Program-made: the position numbers and the translations under genes
In this document: positions 24,485 to 33,830 of the stretch, one piece after another
How the letters are laid out: every line of letters starts with the position of its first letter
Position numbering within the stretch: position 1 is the first letter of the stretch
DNA from: Novosphingobium arvoryzae
GTDB lineage: Bacteria; Pseudomonadota; Alphaproteobacteria; Sphingomonadales; Sphingomonadaceae
Direction: 5' to 3'
DNA length: 64,000 nt
NCBI RefSeq assembly: GCF_014652615.1
Contig: NZ_BMZD01000003.1
Span: 434,001-498,000, forward strand
The notes under the pieces: model-generated
Told to the model about the DNA's origin: nothing
The model's database searches: none
What the model saw: only the letters and a program-made list of their open reading frames with translations

Positions 24485-25351
24485 TTACAGCTTGAACAGC
24501 TTGGTGGCGTTGTCGCGCAGGAACTTCGGCCAGACTTCATCCTTGAAGGGCACGTTTTCCATGTCCGACATGATCCGGTCCAGGCTGAGGCCCATCGGGA
24601 AATACCCGGCGTAGATCACCTTGTCCGCACCGCGCGTGTTGGCGTAGTCGATGATCGCCTTGGGATAATGCTTGGGCGCGAAGGCGCTGGTCGAATAATA
24701 CAGGTTCGGCCACTTGAGCATCAGCTTCACGGCCAGCGCTTCCCACGGTTCAGCCCCGTGGCGCATCACGATCTTGAGGTCGGGGAAGAACCAGCACACC
24801 TCGTCCAGATGCTCGACCTTCTGGGTTTCCATCGGAATGCGCGGGCCGGGGATGCCGACGTTCAGCAGGATCGGAATGTCCAGTTCCACCGCGCAGGCAT
24901 AGAGCGGGAACATGTACTTGTGGTTGATTGCCACCTGCGGCAGCGTCCCGCTGGGGAACACGCTGATCGCGGAGAGGCCGACTTCGGCGTGGATCCGCTT
25001 GATCCGGCGCACTTCTTCCATGCCCTTGTTCGGATCGCACGGCAGGTCGAAGAAGAACCGGTCGCCATAGAGTTCCTTGGCGCGGTAGGACGTCTCGTTC
25101 TCGTTCCAGCCGACCAGCGCCTTGCGGACATTGTGCTTGTCCATCTGGTCGACGGTCCACTTGATGTAGTCGTCCTGCTGGCCGGTCTGCGGAATGTCCT
25201 TGAACATGTACTGCGCCGGCATGGCGAATTGCTGCAGCGTCTGCGCGTCCTTGATCAGCGGGCGGAACGGCGCAAACCATTCGGCGCGGTCTTCCGCCTC
25301 CGGAATGCCCAGCATGCAGTCGATGATTCCGATGTCCTTGGGAAAGGCCAT
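24485..25351 (-). CDS. Amidohydrolase-2-like protein with degenerate metal site
   Basis: 288 residues with a TIM-barrel amidohydrolase_2 (ACMSD-like) layout: FPDLKIVMRHGAEPW and a final KVIYAGYFPMGLSLDRI strand. The usual N-terminal D-x-H-x-H is D11-C-M13-L-G15, and the final Asp of the GSDYP-type strand is Gly (AGYFP). Only the middle His is kept. A normal metal-dependent hydrolase or decarboxylase mechanism therefore looks impaired; it may act without metal or on a CoA thioester. The start MAFPKDIG lies 1 nt after the stop of the ligase gene (TGA-A-ATG), so translation is coupled and the upstream open frame is discarded. Confidence 0.8.
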   Translation of the reverse strand: MAFPKDIGIIDCMLGIPEAEDRAEWFAPFRPLIKDAQTLQQFAMPAQYMFKDIPQTGQQDDYIKWTVDQMDKHNVRKALVGWNENETSYRAKELYGDRFFFDLPCDPNKGMEEVRRIKRIHAEVGLSAISVFPSGTLPQVAINHKYMFPLYACAVELDIPILLNVGIPGPRIPMETQKVEHLDEVCWFFPDLKIVMRHGAEPWEALAVKLMLKWPNLYYSTSAFAPKHYPKAIIDYANTRGADKVIYAGYFPMGLSLDRIMSDMENVPFKDEVWPKFLRDNATKLFKL

Positions 25352-25352
25352 T

Positions 25353-27020
25353 TCATTGTACTCCGAAAAGGTGCGGCCACATGGCGCGCAGCTTGATCTT
25401 GTCGACCTTGCCGAGGTGGTTGCGCGGCAGGCTGTCGGGGCTGAAGGCGACGTGCGCGGGCGCCTTGTAGCGGGCAAGGCGTTCGCCCACCCATTGCTTG
25501 ATAGCCGCCTCATCGGTGTCCTGCGCGACGACAACCGCAACCAGCAGTTCACCAAGGCGCTCATCCGGGATGCCGAACGCGGCACACTCGATCATGCCGG
25601 GCATCTCGCCCATCACGCGCTCGACCTCGGCGCAGTAAATGTTCTCGCCGCCGGAAATGACCATGTCCTTCACGCGGTCGACGATGAAGACATAGCCTTC
25701 CCCGTCGACGTAACCGACGTCGCCCGTGCGCAACCAGCCGTCAGCAGTGAACGCGGCGGCGGTTTCTTCCGGGCGGTTCCAGTAGCCCTGCATGACCATC
25801 GCCCCGCGGACCTGGATCTCTCCGCTGTCGCCCTGCGGCATCAAGGTGCCGTCCGGCGCGGCGATGCGCACATCGGCCAGTTGCAGCACGCGGCCGGCAG
25901 ACGCGCGGTTGCGAATGAAATCCTCACCCACCGCCTGCGCCACGGCGCCCGAAGCCTCGGTCATGCCATAGCCCGTGCCCATCACCGCCTGCGGACAGAC
26001 CGAGCGGATCTCGTCCAGCAGGTTGACCGGCAGCGCCTGTCCGCCCGATGCGATGTTGCGCAGCGAAGACAGGTCGGCCGCGCCCAGCTTGGCCTTGTGG
26101 AGCATGTCCCACAGCATGGTCGGCACGGCAGAGAACTGGGTGATCTGTTCGGCCTGGATCAGCCGCACCGCCTCATCCGCGTCCCAGCGGCGCATGATCA
26201 CGACCTTGGTCCCCGCAAACAGCGGCGAGAGGAACGACGACCCCAGCCCCGACACATGGAACAAGGGATAGACCAGCAGCGTCGCCTGCTGCGGCAGGTT
26301 CGCCATGATCGTCTCGACCGGGATACCGTGCGCGCGCGCCATGTTGTGCAGCACCATCACCCCGGTCAGCTGGGTCGCCATCAGCCCGGTGATCAGGCTG
26401 CGATGGGTCAGCACCGCGCCCTTGACCCGGCCAGTGGTGCCGGACGTGAACAGGATCGCGCAAGGGTCTTCGGGCTTGGCCAGCCCCGGATCGGGGACCG
26501 GCTCGCCCGCGCGGCGATCAATCTCTTGCCCGTCGAACGGTTTGGTCAGATCGAGCATTCGCCCGGCAAAGCCGCCCGCGCGGATCAGCTCGGCCCGCGC
26601 CGTATCGGCCAGCACCAGCGCGGGCGTGACGTCTTCGATCATCGCCACCAGCTCGGCAGGCGAACCCCGGCTGTTGAGCAGCGCTGCGACCCCGCCTGCC
26701 TTGATCGTGGCCATGAATGCCACCATCCATTCGGCGCGGTTGCGCATGCAGATCGCCACCCGGTCGCCGCGCTGGATGTGCAGCATCGGCACCAGCTGGT
26801 CGCGCCAGGCAAACATCTGGTCAAAGCTCAGCCGGCGCTCCTCGCCCGCCGAGGAGAAGTCGACCACGAAGGTCTTGTCCCCGTGCCGCCGGGCGGATTC
26901 GATCATCAGGTTCAGATCGGGCGCGGCGTTGGCGAACTGGCGCAGGCCATCGCGCTCGACGATTTCGAACGGAGTGCCCGGCGCCGTTACGGCGGCGAAA
27001 ACGGGATCAGTCTGGCTCAT
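25353..27020 (-). CDS. Acyl-CoA synthetase (AMP-forming, FadD-type), first of tandem
   Basis: 555-residue ANL-superfamily ligase with LFTSGTTGRVKGAVLTH as the ATP loop, GTGYGMTEASG, the hinge VDRVKDMVISGGENIYC and C-terminal catalytic Lys in LPRNHLGKVDK. It activates a carboxylic acid as its CoA thioester, probably a steroid side chain or ring-degradation acid. It overlaps the following ligase start by 4 nt (ATGA), so two FadD-like enzymes are made together. Similar ligases start side-chain or HIP catabolism in actinobacterial steroid degraders (FadD17, FadD19, FadD3), but the specific counterpart cannot be assigned. Confidence 0.9.
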   Translation of the reverse strand: MSQTDPVFAAVTAPGTPFEIVERDGLRQFANAAPDLNLMIESARRHGDKTFVVDFSSAGEERRLSFDQMFAWRDQLVPMLHIQRGDRVAICMRNRAEWMVAFMATIKAGGVAALLNSRGSPAELVAMIEDVTPALVLADTARAELIRAGGFAGRMLDLTKPFDGQEIDRRAGEPVPDPGLAKPEDPCAILFTSGTTGRVKGAVLTHRSLITGLMATQLTGVMVLHNMARAHGIPVETIMANLPQQATLLVYPLFHVSGLGSSFLSPLFAGTKVVIMRRWDADEAVRLIQAEQITQFSAVPTMLWDMLHKAKLGAADLSSLRNIASGGQALPVNLLDEIRSVCPQAVMGTGYGMTEASGAVAQAVGEDFIRNRASAGRVLQLADVRIAAPDGTLMPQGDSGEIQVRGAMVMQGYWNRPEETAAAFTADGWLRTGDVGYVDGEGYVFIVDRVKDMVISGGENIYCAEVERVMGEMPGMIECAAFGIPDERLGELLVAVVVAQDTDEAAIKQWVGERLARYKAPAHVAFSPDSLPRNHLGKVDKIKLRAMWPHLFGVQ

Positions 27021-28639
27021 TGTGCTCCTGCCGTGTCTGCCTTGGCCGTAACTGCATTGGCCGCAATTTCCTTGGCCCAGCGATAGTCCTGCTTGCCGGC
27101 TGCCGAGCGCTTCACCGCATCGACCCAGACCAGCGCCTTGGGCAGCTTGTAGCCCGCCAGGCGTTCCGAGAGAAACGCCCGGACATCGGCAAAGTCGGGC
27201 TGCGCCGCACCGGGACGCAGCGAAACGACGCCGACCACCCGTTCACCCCAGCGATCGTCGCTTTGCCCGGCCACGACCGCATCGAAGATAGCCGGATGCG
27301 CGCGCAGCGCTTCCTCGACCTCTTCGGGAAAGACCTTCTCGCCGCCGGTGTTGATGCAGGTCGATCCCCGCCCGAACACCGTGATCTTGCCGGAAGCGTC
27401 CACCCGCGCGGCATCGCCCGAAACTGCCCAGAGCTTGCCGTCGATGGTCCGGAAAACTTCCGCGGACTTTTCGGGATCGCCCCAGTAGCCCACCGGCGTA
27501 TGACCCGACCGCGCCAGAAAGCCGGTCTCGCCGGGCCGGGCGAGCCGGTCATCGATCACCACCTGCTGAACATCGTTCGCGTCCAGTTCCATCACGCCCT
27601 CGGCGCTCCGCGCAGCCTGGCCGGAGATGCCGGTTTCGGAACTGCCCATCCCGTCGGTGATGGTGCAATTGGCCGGCAACAGAGCGCGCAGATCGTCCTT
27701 CACGTGGGCCGAGAACACCGCCCCGCCCGAGCCGAAGTTGACGACATGCGCCAGGTTCCAGCGCCCCGGATGATCGCGCAAGGCATCGCGCAGCGGGATC
27801 GCCATCGCATCGCCCACGAACTGCACGATGTTGGCCCCGGTCCGCTCCACCTTGTCCAGCACGGCCACGGGGTCATAGCTGCGCGCCTCGTCCAGCACGA
27901 TGGTCAGGCCATTGAGCAGGCCCGACCACATCGCCCAGACCGCCGCCGCGTGCATCAGCGGCGCCAGCGGCATCAGTTTCAGCGGATACCCGTGCGTCGC
28001 GCGGTCGGCGATGTCTTCCGGACAGGTCAGCGGCCCGTGCGGATTGAAGTATCCGGCCCCGCCCGCGCAGGCAAAGACAAAGGCCTTGTGCGGCCACATC
28101 ACGCCCTTGGGCATGCCGGTGGTCCCGCCGGTGTAGATCAACAGCAGGTCATTCTCGCTGCGCTCCCACGGACCGGACGGCGCGGTGGCGGCCAGGTCCT
28201 CGAACGGAACCGAACCCGCAATATCGGTGCCGGCGCCATCATCAACCGCAACCGACAGCTTCAGGTCCGGCAGGCTGCCGTACAGCTCGCGCATCACCGG
28301 GCTGAACTCTGCCCCGTGGAAAATCGCGGCCGCGCGGGCATTGGTAAAAATGTAGCGCAGCTCGTCCGCGCGATAGCGGTAATTCACGTTGAACGGCACC
28401 GCGCCCAGCTTCAGCGTGGCAATCAGCGCCTCAAGGTGCGCGGCGCAATTCATCAGGTACAGGCCAACCGTATCGCCGCGCCCGATCCCGCGCGCGGCCA
28501 GGCCGCTGGCGATGGCGTCGGCGCGGGCATTGAGCTGCGCGAACGTTTCGGTCCGGGAATCCGTGATCAGCGCGATGCGGTCCGGCACGGTCGCCGCGAC
28601 CGTCTCGAACAGGTCGGCCAGGTGATACTGGTGCGCCAT
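27017..28639 (-). CDS. Acyl-CoA synthetase (AMP-forming, FadD-type), second of tandem
   Basis: 540 residues, with LIYTGGTTGMPKGVMWPHK (Gly in place of the usual second Ser), TDGMGSSETG, VFGRGSTCINTGGEKVFPEE and a C-terminal Lys in KRSAAGKQDYRW. The TNTGGEKVFPEEVE-like hinge is typical of the FadD17/FadD19 kind of steroid-acid ligases. The start was taken at MAHQYHL (28639), with a GGGGGCGGA ribosome site; the frame runs 20 codons further upstream. It leads a minus-strand run of at least four genes, with an operator copy 104 nt upstream. Confidence 0.9.
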   Translation of the reverse strand: MAHQYHLADLFETVAATVPDRIALITDSRTETFAQLNARADAIASGLAARGIGRGDTVGLYLMNCAAHLEALIATLKLGAVPFNVNYRYRADELRYIFTNARAAAIFHGAEFSPVMRELYGSLPDLKLSVAVDDGAGTDIAGSVPFEDLAATAPSGPWERSENDLLLIYTGGTTGMPKGVMWPHKAFVFACAGGAGYFNPHGPLTCPEDIADRATHGYPLKLMPLAPLMHAAAVWAMWSGLLNGLTIVLDEARSYDPVAVLDKVERTGANIVQFVGDAMAIPLRDALRDHPGRWNLAHVVNFGSGGAVFSAHVKDDLRALLPANCTITDGMGSSETGISGQAARSAEGVMELDANDVQQVVIDDRLARPGETGFLARSGHTPVGYWGDPEKSAEVFRTIDGKLWAVSGDAARVDASGKITVFGRGSTCINTGGEKVFPEEVEEALRAHPAIFDAVVAGQSDDRWGERVVGVVSLRPGAAQPDFADVRAFLSERLAGYKLPKALVWVDAVKRSAAGKQDYRWAKEIAANAVTAKADTAGAQ

Positions 28640-28985
28640 TTCAGATCCGCCCCCGATTCTGGCGGGCAAGTTGCACTCTGGCCATGCTCTCTCCCACACG
28701 ATTCGACGCGATAGTTCGTCGTTTTTTCCAACTTGTCACAATTTGCGGATTCCAAACAGTCAATTTTTACGCAAGATGCCAGCATCCCGGCGTAATTGGC
28801 CGAAAACGCACAACCCCCCAGATCGCGCCGATTGCGGAACATTTTGTGCCATACGGCCCAGCTACGGACAGGCATTCCGGCCTCGCCAGGGGTGGGTGAT
28901 AGTCTGGCTTGCCCGGCTCAAGGATTTGCTTTGTGGATTCCACTGCCCTTGCGATTAGGGAAACGGCCATGCATAGAAGGCAGCC
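28640..28985. promoter_or_regulatory. Divergent intergenic region, acyl-CoA ligase operon / cysD
   Basis: The longest gene-free stretch in the window (346 nt). It is AT-richer than its surroundings between 28690 and 28860 and contains operator copy 4 (28744-28773), nearer the ligase operon. The last 130 nt before cysD hold no repeat that I can interpret. No small reading frame looked convincing. Confidence 0.6.
28744..28773. promoter_or_regulatory. Putative steroid-regulon operator, copy 4 (TGCG-N22-CGCA)
   Basis: TTTGCG-N22-CGCAA inverted repeat with right arm TTACGCA. It lies 104 nt upstream of the ligase operon (minus) and 212 nt upstream of cysD (plus). The distances favour control of the ligases. 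Confidence 0.7.
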
Positions 28986-29891
28986 ATGTCGAACACTCTG
29001 ACCCATCTCCAGCGGCTCGAAGCCGAAGCGATCCACATCCTGCGCGAAGTCGTAGCCGAGGCCGAACGCCCGGTCATGCTCTATTCCGTGGGCAAGGACA
29101 GCGCCGTGATGCTGCATCTGGCGCGCAAGGCGTTCTATCCCTCGCCCCCGCCCTTCCCGCTGCTGCACGTCGACACCACGTGGAAGTTTCGCGCAATGTA
29201 TGAGCTGCGCGACAAGATGGCCCGGGAATCGGGCATGGACCTGATCGTCTACCAGAACCCCGAAGCCGCCGCCCGCGGCATCAACCCATTCGATCACGGC
29301 GCGCTCCACACCGACATGTGGAAGACCGAGGGGCTGAAGCAGGCGCTCGACAAGTACGGCTTTGACGCGGCCTTCGGCGGGGCACGCCGGGACGAGGAAA
29401 AGAGCCGCGCCAAGGAACGCATCTTCTCGTTCCGCACCGCCAACCACGGCTGGGACCCCAAGAACCAGCGACCGGAGCTGTGGAACCTCTACAACGCCAA
29501 GAAACACAAGGGCGAAAGCATCCGTGTCTTCCCGATCAGCAACTGGACCGAACTCGATGTGTGGCAATACATCCAGCTGAACGACGTGCCGATCGTCCCG
29601 CTCTATTTCGCGGCCAAGCGCCCCACGGTGATGCGCGATGGGATGCTGCTGATGGTGGACGACGACCGCTTCCCGCTCCAGCCCGGTGAAGTGCCGGTGG
29701 AGCGTTCGATCCGGTTCCGCACGCTGGGATGCTATCCGCTGACCGGCGCGGTGGAGAGCGAGGCGGCGACCCTGTCCGAAGTGATCCAGGAAACGCTGCT
29801 GACCACCACCAGCGAACGCCAGGGCCGCGCCATCGACAAGGACGCCAGCGGCGCCGGTATGGAAGTGAAAAAGCAGCAGGGATATTTCTGA
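28986..29891 (+). CDS. cysD: Sulfate adenylyltransferase subunit 2
   Basis: ATP sulfurylase small subunit, 301 residues, which forms adenylylsulfate from sulfate and ATP together with CysN. The PP-loop motif is visible in [15 protein letters not shown], followed by [12 protein letters not shown] and the [20 protein letters not shown] segment. It is the first gene of cysD-cysNC-cysQ, overlapping cysNC by one base (TGATG). It is a housekeeping sulfur-assimilation gene but lies between two steroid-type operons. Confidence 0.97.
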   Translation: MSNTLTHLQRLEAEAIHILREVVAEAERPVMLYSVGKDSAVMLHLARKAFYPSPPPFPLLHVDTTWKFRAMYELRDKMARESGMDLIVYQNPEAAARGINPFDHGALHTDMWKTEGLKQALDKYGFDAAFGGARRDEEKSRAKERIFSFRTANHGWDPKNQRPELWNLYNAKKHKGESIRVFPISNWTELDVWQYIQLNDVPIVPLYFAAKRPTVMRDGMLLMVDDDRFPLQPGEVPVERSIRFRTLGCYPLTGAVESEAATLSEVIQETLLTTTSERQGRAIDKDASGAGMEVKKQQGYF

Positions 29892-31810
29892 TGACCGACA
29901 CCCCCGTTTATCAGACCGAGGCCCTGATCGCCGAGGACATCGACGCCTATCTCGACAAGCATCAGCACAAGACGATGCTGCGCTTCATCACCTGCGGCAG
30001 TGTGGACGACGGCAAGTCCACGCTGATCGGGCGGCTGCTTTATGACAGCAAGATGATCTTCGAGGACCAGTTGGCCGCGCTGGAAAACGACAGCAAGAAG
30101 CAGGGCACGCAGGGGCAGGAGATCGACTTTGCGCTGCTGGTCGATGGCCTTGCCGCCGAACGCGAACAGGGCATCACCATCGACGTCGCCTATCGCTTTT
30201 TCGGCACCGAGAAGCGCAAGTTCATCGTCGCGGACTGCCCGGGCCATGAGCAGTACACCCGCAACATGGTGACCGGCGCCTCGACCGCCGATTTGGCGGT
30301 GATCCTGATCGACGCACGCAAGGGCGTGCTGACGCAGACCCGGCGGCACAGCTTCCTGTGCCACCTGATCGGCATCCGCCATATCGTGCTGGCGGTGAAC
30401 AAGATGGACCTGGTCGATTACAGCCAGTCCCGCTTTGACGAGATCGTGGCCGATTACCGCGCCTTCGCCGAAAGCATCGGCATCACCGCCTTCACCGCGC
30501 TTCCGATTTCCGGGTTCAAGGGCGACAACATCACCGCCCTGTCCGCGAACACCCCGTGGTTCACCGGCCCGACGCTGGTCGAGCACCTGGAAACGGTGGA
30601 GCTGGACAATACTGCCGATCAGGCCAGGCCGCTGCGGATGCCGGTGCAATGGGTCAACCGCCCGAACCTGGACTTCCGGGGGTTTTCCGGCCTGATCGCA
30701 AGCGGCTCCGTGCGCCCCGGCGATGCGGTGCGCGTACTGCCATCGGGCAAGACCAGCACGGTCACGCGGATCGTCACGCTCGACGGTGATCTGGACCAGG
30801 CGGCCGCCGGCCAATCGGTCACGCTGTGCTTCGCGGACGAGATCGACTGTTCGCGCGGGGACGTCATCGCGGCAGCCGATGCCCCGCCCGAAGTCGCAGA
30901 CCAGTTCGAAAGCACACTGGTCTGGCTGGATGACGACGCCCTGCTGGTCGGACGGTCATACTGGTTGAAGCTGGGCACACAGACCGTGTCGGTAACAGTG
31001 CAGGCCCCCAAGTACACGATCAACGTCAACACACTGGACAAGCTGGCCGCCAAGACGCTGGAGCTGAATGCCATCGGCGTGGCCGAGATCACCACCGACC
31101 GGCCGCTGGTCTTCGAACCCTATACCGACAGCCGGACGCTGGGCGGGTTCATCCTGATCGAAAAGCTGTCCAACCGCACGGTGGGTGCGGGCATGCTGCA
31201 CTTCAGCCTGCGCCGGGCGCAGAACGTGCACTGGCAGGCGCTGGACATCACCCGCGCCGCCCATGCCGCGCTGAAGCACCAGAAACCCGCCGTGCTGTGG
31301 TTCACCGGGCTGTCCGGTTCGGGCAAGTCGACCATTGCCAACATGGTCGAAAAGCGCCTCCACGCGCTGGGGCATCACACCTTCCTGCTGGATGGCGACA
31401 ACGTCCGCCACGGGTTGAACAAGGACCTCGGCTTTACCGAGGCCGACCGGATCGAGAATATCCGCCGCGTTGGCGAAGTGGCCAAGCTGATGACCGATGC
31501 CGGCCTCATCGTGCTCACCGCCTTCATCAGCCCCTTCGCCGCCGAGCGTGAAATGGTGCGCGCGATGCTGCCTGCCGGAGAGTTCATCGAGATCTTCGTC
31601 GACACCCCGCTGGAAGTGGCCGAAGCGCGTGATGTGAAGGGCCTCTACAAGAAGGCCCGGAGCGGACAGCTGAAGAACTTCACCGGGATCGACAGCCCCT
31701 ATGAAGCGCCGCGAAATCCGGAAATCCGGGTCGACACCACGCGCGAAACGCCCGAAGAGGCCGCTACACGGATCGTGGACATGATTACAGGGAATCGCGA
31801 CGACTCATGA
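29891..31810 (+). CDS. cysNC: Bifunctional sulfate adenylyltransferase subunit 1 / adenylylsulfate kinase
   Basis: 639-residue fusion. The N-terminal CysN GTPase has GSVDDGKST at 36-44, [12 protein letters not shown] and NKMDLVD, followed by EF-Tu-like beta-barrel domains. The C-terminal CysC kinase begins about residue 460 with P-loop GLSGSGKST at 473-481 and contains [17 protein letters not shown], typical of APS kinase. The fusion makes PAPS from sulfate. CysN-CysC fusions are common in alphaproteobacteria. It overlaps cysD by 1 nt and cysQ by 4 nt. PAPS also donates sulfate in sulfonation, but no sulfotransferase gene is in the window. Confidence 0.97.
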   Translation: MTDTPVYQTEALIAEDIDAYLDKHQHKTMLRFITCGSVDDGKSTLIGRLLYDSKMIFEDQLAALENDSKKQGTQGQEIDFALLVDGLAAEREQGITIDVAYRFFGTEKRKFIVADCPGHEQYTRNMVTGASTADLAVILIDARKGVLTQTRRHSFLCHLIGIRHIVLAVNKMDLVDYSQSRFDEIVADYRAFAESIGITAFTALPISGFKGDNITALSANTPWFTGPTLVEHLETVELDNTADQARPLRMPVQWVNRPNLDFRGFSGLIASGSVRPGDAVRVLPSGKTSTVTRIVTLDGDLDQAAAGQSVTLCFADEIDCSRGDVIAAADAPPEVADQFESTLVWLDDDALLVGRSYWLKLGTQTVSVTVQAPKYTINVNTLDKLAAKTLELNAIGVAEITTDRPLVFEPYTDSRTLGGFILIEKLSNRTVGAGMLHFSLRRAQNVHWQALDITRAAHAALKHQKPAVLWFTGLSGSGKSTIANMVEKRLHALGHHTFLLDGDNVRHGLNKDLGFTEADRIENIRRVGEVAKLMTDAGLIVLTAFISPFAAEREMVRAMLPAGEFIEIFVDTPLEVAEARDVKGLYKKARSGQLKNFTGIDSPYEAPRNPEIRVDTTRETPEEAATRIVDMITGNRDDS

Positions 31811-32550
31811 ATGCCGACCATATGACGGATGCCCAGCTGGCCGCGCACCTTGCCGAAGTGGCCGGGCGGCTGCTGCTGGACGTGCGCGCCGCCGGGGTGC
31901 TCTCGCTCAAGGCGCTGGGCAAGGCGGGCGATGCCACGGCCAACCAGTTCCTGTGCCATGCACTGCGCGAGCTGCGCCCCGATGACGGGCTGCTTTCGGA
32001 AGAGGAAAAGGACAACTTCGACCGGCTGGCCAGCTCGCGCGTGTGGATCGTCGATCCGGTCGACGGCACGCGCGAGTATGGCGAGGAACGGACCGACTGG
32101 GCCGTCCACGTCGCGCTGGCGATCGATGGCCGCCCGGTCCACGGCGCGGTCGCGCTGCCGGGCGCGGGCCTCGTGCTGCGCAGCGATCAGCCCGCCCCCG
32201 TCCCCCCCGCCCCCGACCGGCTGCGGATGGTCGTCAGCCGCACGCGTCCGGCCGCCGAGGCCATGGCCGTTGCGGCCGCGCTCGATGCCGAAGTGATCCC
32301 CATGGGCAGCGCCGGAGCGAAGGCGATGGCGGTCGTGCTGGGCCAGGCCGACATCTACCTGCATACCGGCGGCCAGTACGAATGGGACAGCTGCGCCCCT
32401 GCCGCCGTCGCGCTCGCCCACGGGCTGCACGTCAGCCGGATCGATGGCAGCCCGCTGGTCTATAACCAGGCCGATACCTACATGCCCGACCTGCTGATCT
32501 GCCGTCCGCAGCATGCGCAGCCGGTGCTGGACTTGCTGGCCCAGCAATAG
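31807..32550 (+). CDS. cysQ: 3'(2'),5'-bisphosphate nucleotidase CysQ
   Basis: 247-residue inositol-monophosphatase-fold enzyme removing 3'-phosphoadenosine phosphate, the by-product of PAPS use. Metal-site motifs are [19 protein letters not shown] and [11 protein letters not shown]. It is translationally coupled to cysNC by an ATGA overlap and closes the sulfate-activation operon. The N-terminus has an alternative Met at residue 6; the first was kept because of the overlap. Confidence 0.93.
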   Translation: MNADHMTDAQLAAHLAEVAGRLLLDVRAAGVLSLKALGKAGDATANQFLCHALRELRPDDGLLSEEEKDNFDRLASSRVWIVDPVDGTREYGEERTDWAVHVALAIDGRPVHGAVALPGAGLVLRSDQPAPVPPAPDRLRMVVSRTRPAAEAMAVAAALDAEVIPMGSAGAKAMAVVLGQADIYLHTGGQYEWDSCAPAAVALAHGLHVSRIDGSPLVYNQADTYMPDLLICRPQHAQPVLDLLAQQ

Positions 32551-32634
32551 CCCGTTTGGGTTATGCGAAGCGCACTTCGAATCGCTAGCCTCCCCGCCAA
32601 CCGGTAAGTGCCGGACGGGTAGGGAGAGGGATCG

Positions 32635-33777
32635 ATGAAGTTTTCGATCATTTACGAAGCGCAGATGGTGGATACCAGCCGCGCCAATGAACAGGCCGTG
32701 TTCCTGCAGATCGTCGAGCAGGCGAAGCTGGCCGAGCAGATGGGCTTCGACTGCATCTGGTGCGTGGAACACACCGCACTGACGCAATATGCGCACATGT
32801 CTGCCCCGGAAACGGTGCTGGCGTTCATCGCTGGGGCGACCAGCCGCATCCATGTCGGCCACGGCGTGGTCTGCCTGCCGCCCGCGATGAACCACCCGGT
32901 CAAGGTGGCCGAACGGATCGCCACGCTGGACATCCTATCGCAAGGGCGCCTGCACTTTGGTGTCGGCAAGGGCGGGACCGAGCAGGAAGCCGGCACCTTT
33001 GGCTACAGCCTGGCCGAACTGGGGCCGATGATCGATGAATCGATGTACCTGATCCCCAAGATCATGGTTCAGGACGAGATCGAGCACGACGGGCAATACA
33101 TCAAGATCCCCAAGCGCCCGATCCATCCCAAGCCCTACCAGGATCCGCACCCGCCGATGTACATGGCCTGCACGCGCGAAGCGACGCTGACCGCTGCCGG
33201 ATCGCGCGGGATCGGGGCGCTAGTGCTGGGCTTTTCCGGGCCGGAGGAAATCGCCAAGAAGAACGCGATCTACCGCGAGGCCTTCCGCACCCGCAAGCCG
33301 GAGGACCAGGTTGGCTTCCGCCCGACCGAGCATCTGGCCGCGCTGTGCGCCGCGACCGTGCTGGACGACCGTGAAAAGGCCCGCAAGATCGGCCTGCGCG
33401 GGCAGCGCTTCTTCGCCGAATCGATCGCCTACTGGTATCAGGGCGGCCCGCGCCCGACCGTCGATGACGATCTGACCGCAGAAGATCATGCCAAGGTGCT
33501 CGAACAGGGCAAGCAGGCGACCATCGCCTATCTCTCCGAAGAGGCGATCCCGGTCGGCGACGAGCACTTGTCGAACTATACCGTGGCGCAGGATGCCTAT
33601 GGCACGCCGGACGACTGCATCCGCTATGTCCAGCGGCTGGCCGATGCGGGCGCGGACGAGATCCTGTTCATTTTCCAGATGGGCGGCATTCCGCACGACG
33701 TGATCATGGAATCGATCCGCAACATCGGGGAAAAGGTCATCCCGCATTTCCGCGCGAAGGCGCTGGCGGCGGAATAA
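32635..33777 (+). CDS. LLM-class (luciferase-like) flavin-dependent oxidoreductase
   Basis: 380-residue bacterial-luciferase-fold protein: FSIIYEAQMVDT at the N-terminus, GFDCIWCVEHTALTQY, ATSRIHVGHGVVCLPP, RLHFGVGKGGTEQE and a C-terminal DECIRYVQRLADAGADEILF-like segment. Members use reduced FMN or F420 for monooxygenation or hydride transfer. It would need an external flavin reductase. A good ribosome site (GGGAGAGGG) precedes the start. The LuxR-type regulator follows 53 nt downstream. The substrate is unknown; one possibility is Baeyer-Villiger-like or hydroxylation chemistry on a steroid intermediate. Confidence 0.88.
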   Translation: MKFSIIYEAQMVDTSRANEQAVFLQIVEQAKLAEQMGFDCIWCVEHTALTQYAHMSAPETVLAFIAGATSRIHVGHGVVCLPPAMNHPVKVAERIATLDILSQGRLHFGVGKGGTEQEAGTFGYSLAELGPMIDESMYLIPKIMVQDEIEHDGQYIKIPKRPIHPKPYQDPHPPMYMACTREATLTAAGSRGIGALVLGFSGPEEIAKKNAIYREAFRTRKPEDQVGFRPTEHLAALCAATVLDDREKARKIGLRGQRFFAESIAYWYQGGPRPTVDDDLTAEDHAKVLEQGKQATIAYLSEEAIPVGDEHLSNYTVAQDAYGTPDDCIRYVQRLADAGADEILFIFQMGGIPHDVIMESIRNIGEKVIPHFRAKALAAE

Positions 33778-33830
33778 CCGGAATAGCCAGGGGACTGCCC
33801 AAGCCGGCCGAATGGTCCTATGCACCGGGG

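Noticed and set aside
32555-32590. Small inverted repeat CGAAG-CGCA-CTTCG before the luciferase-like gene
   Set aside because: Arms of only 5 bp with no match to the regulon repeat; it could be chance.
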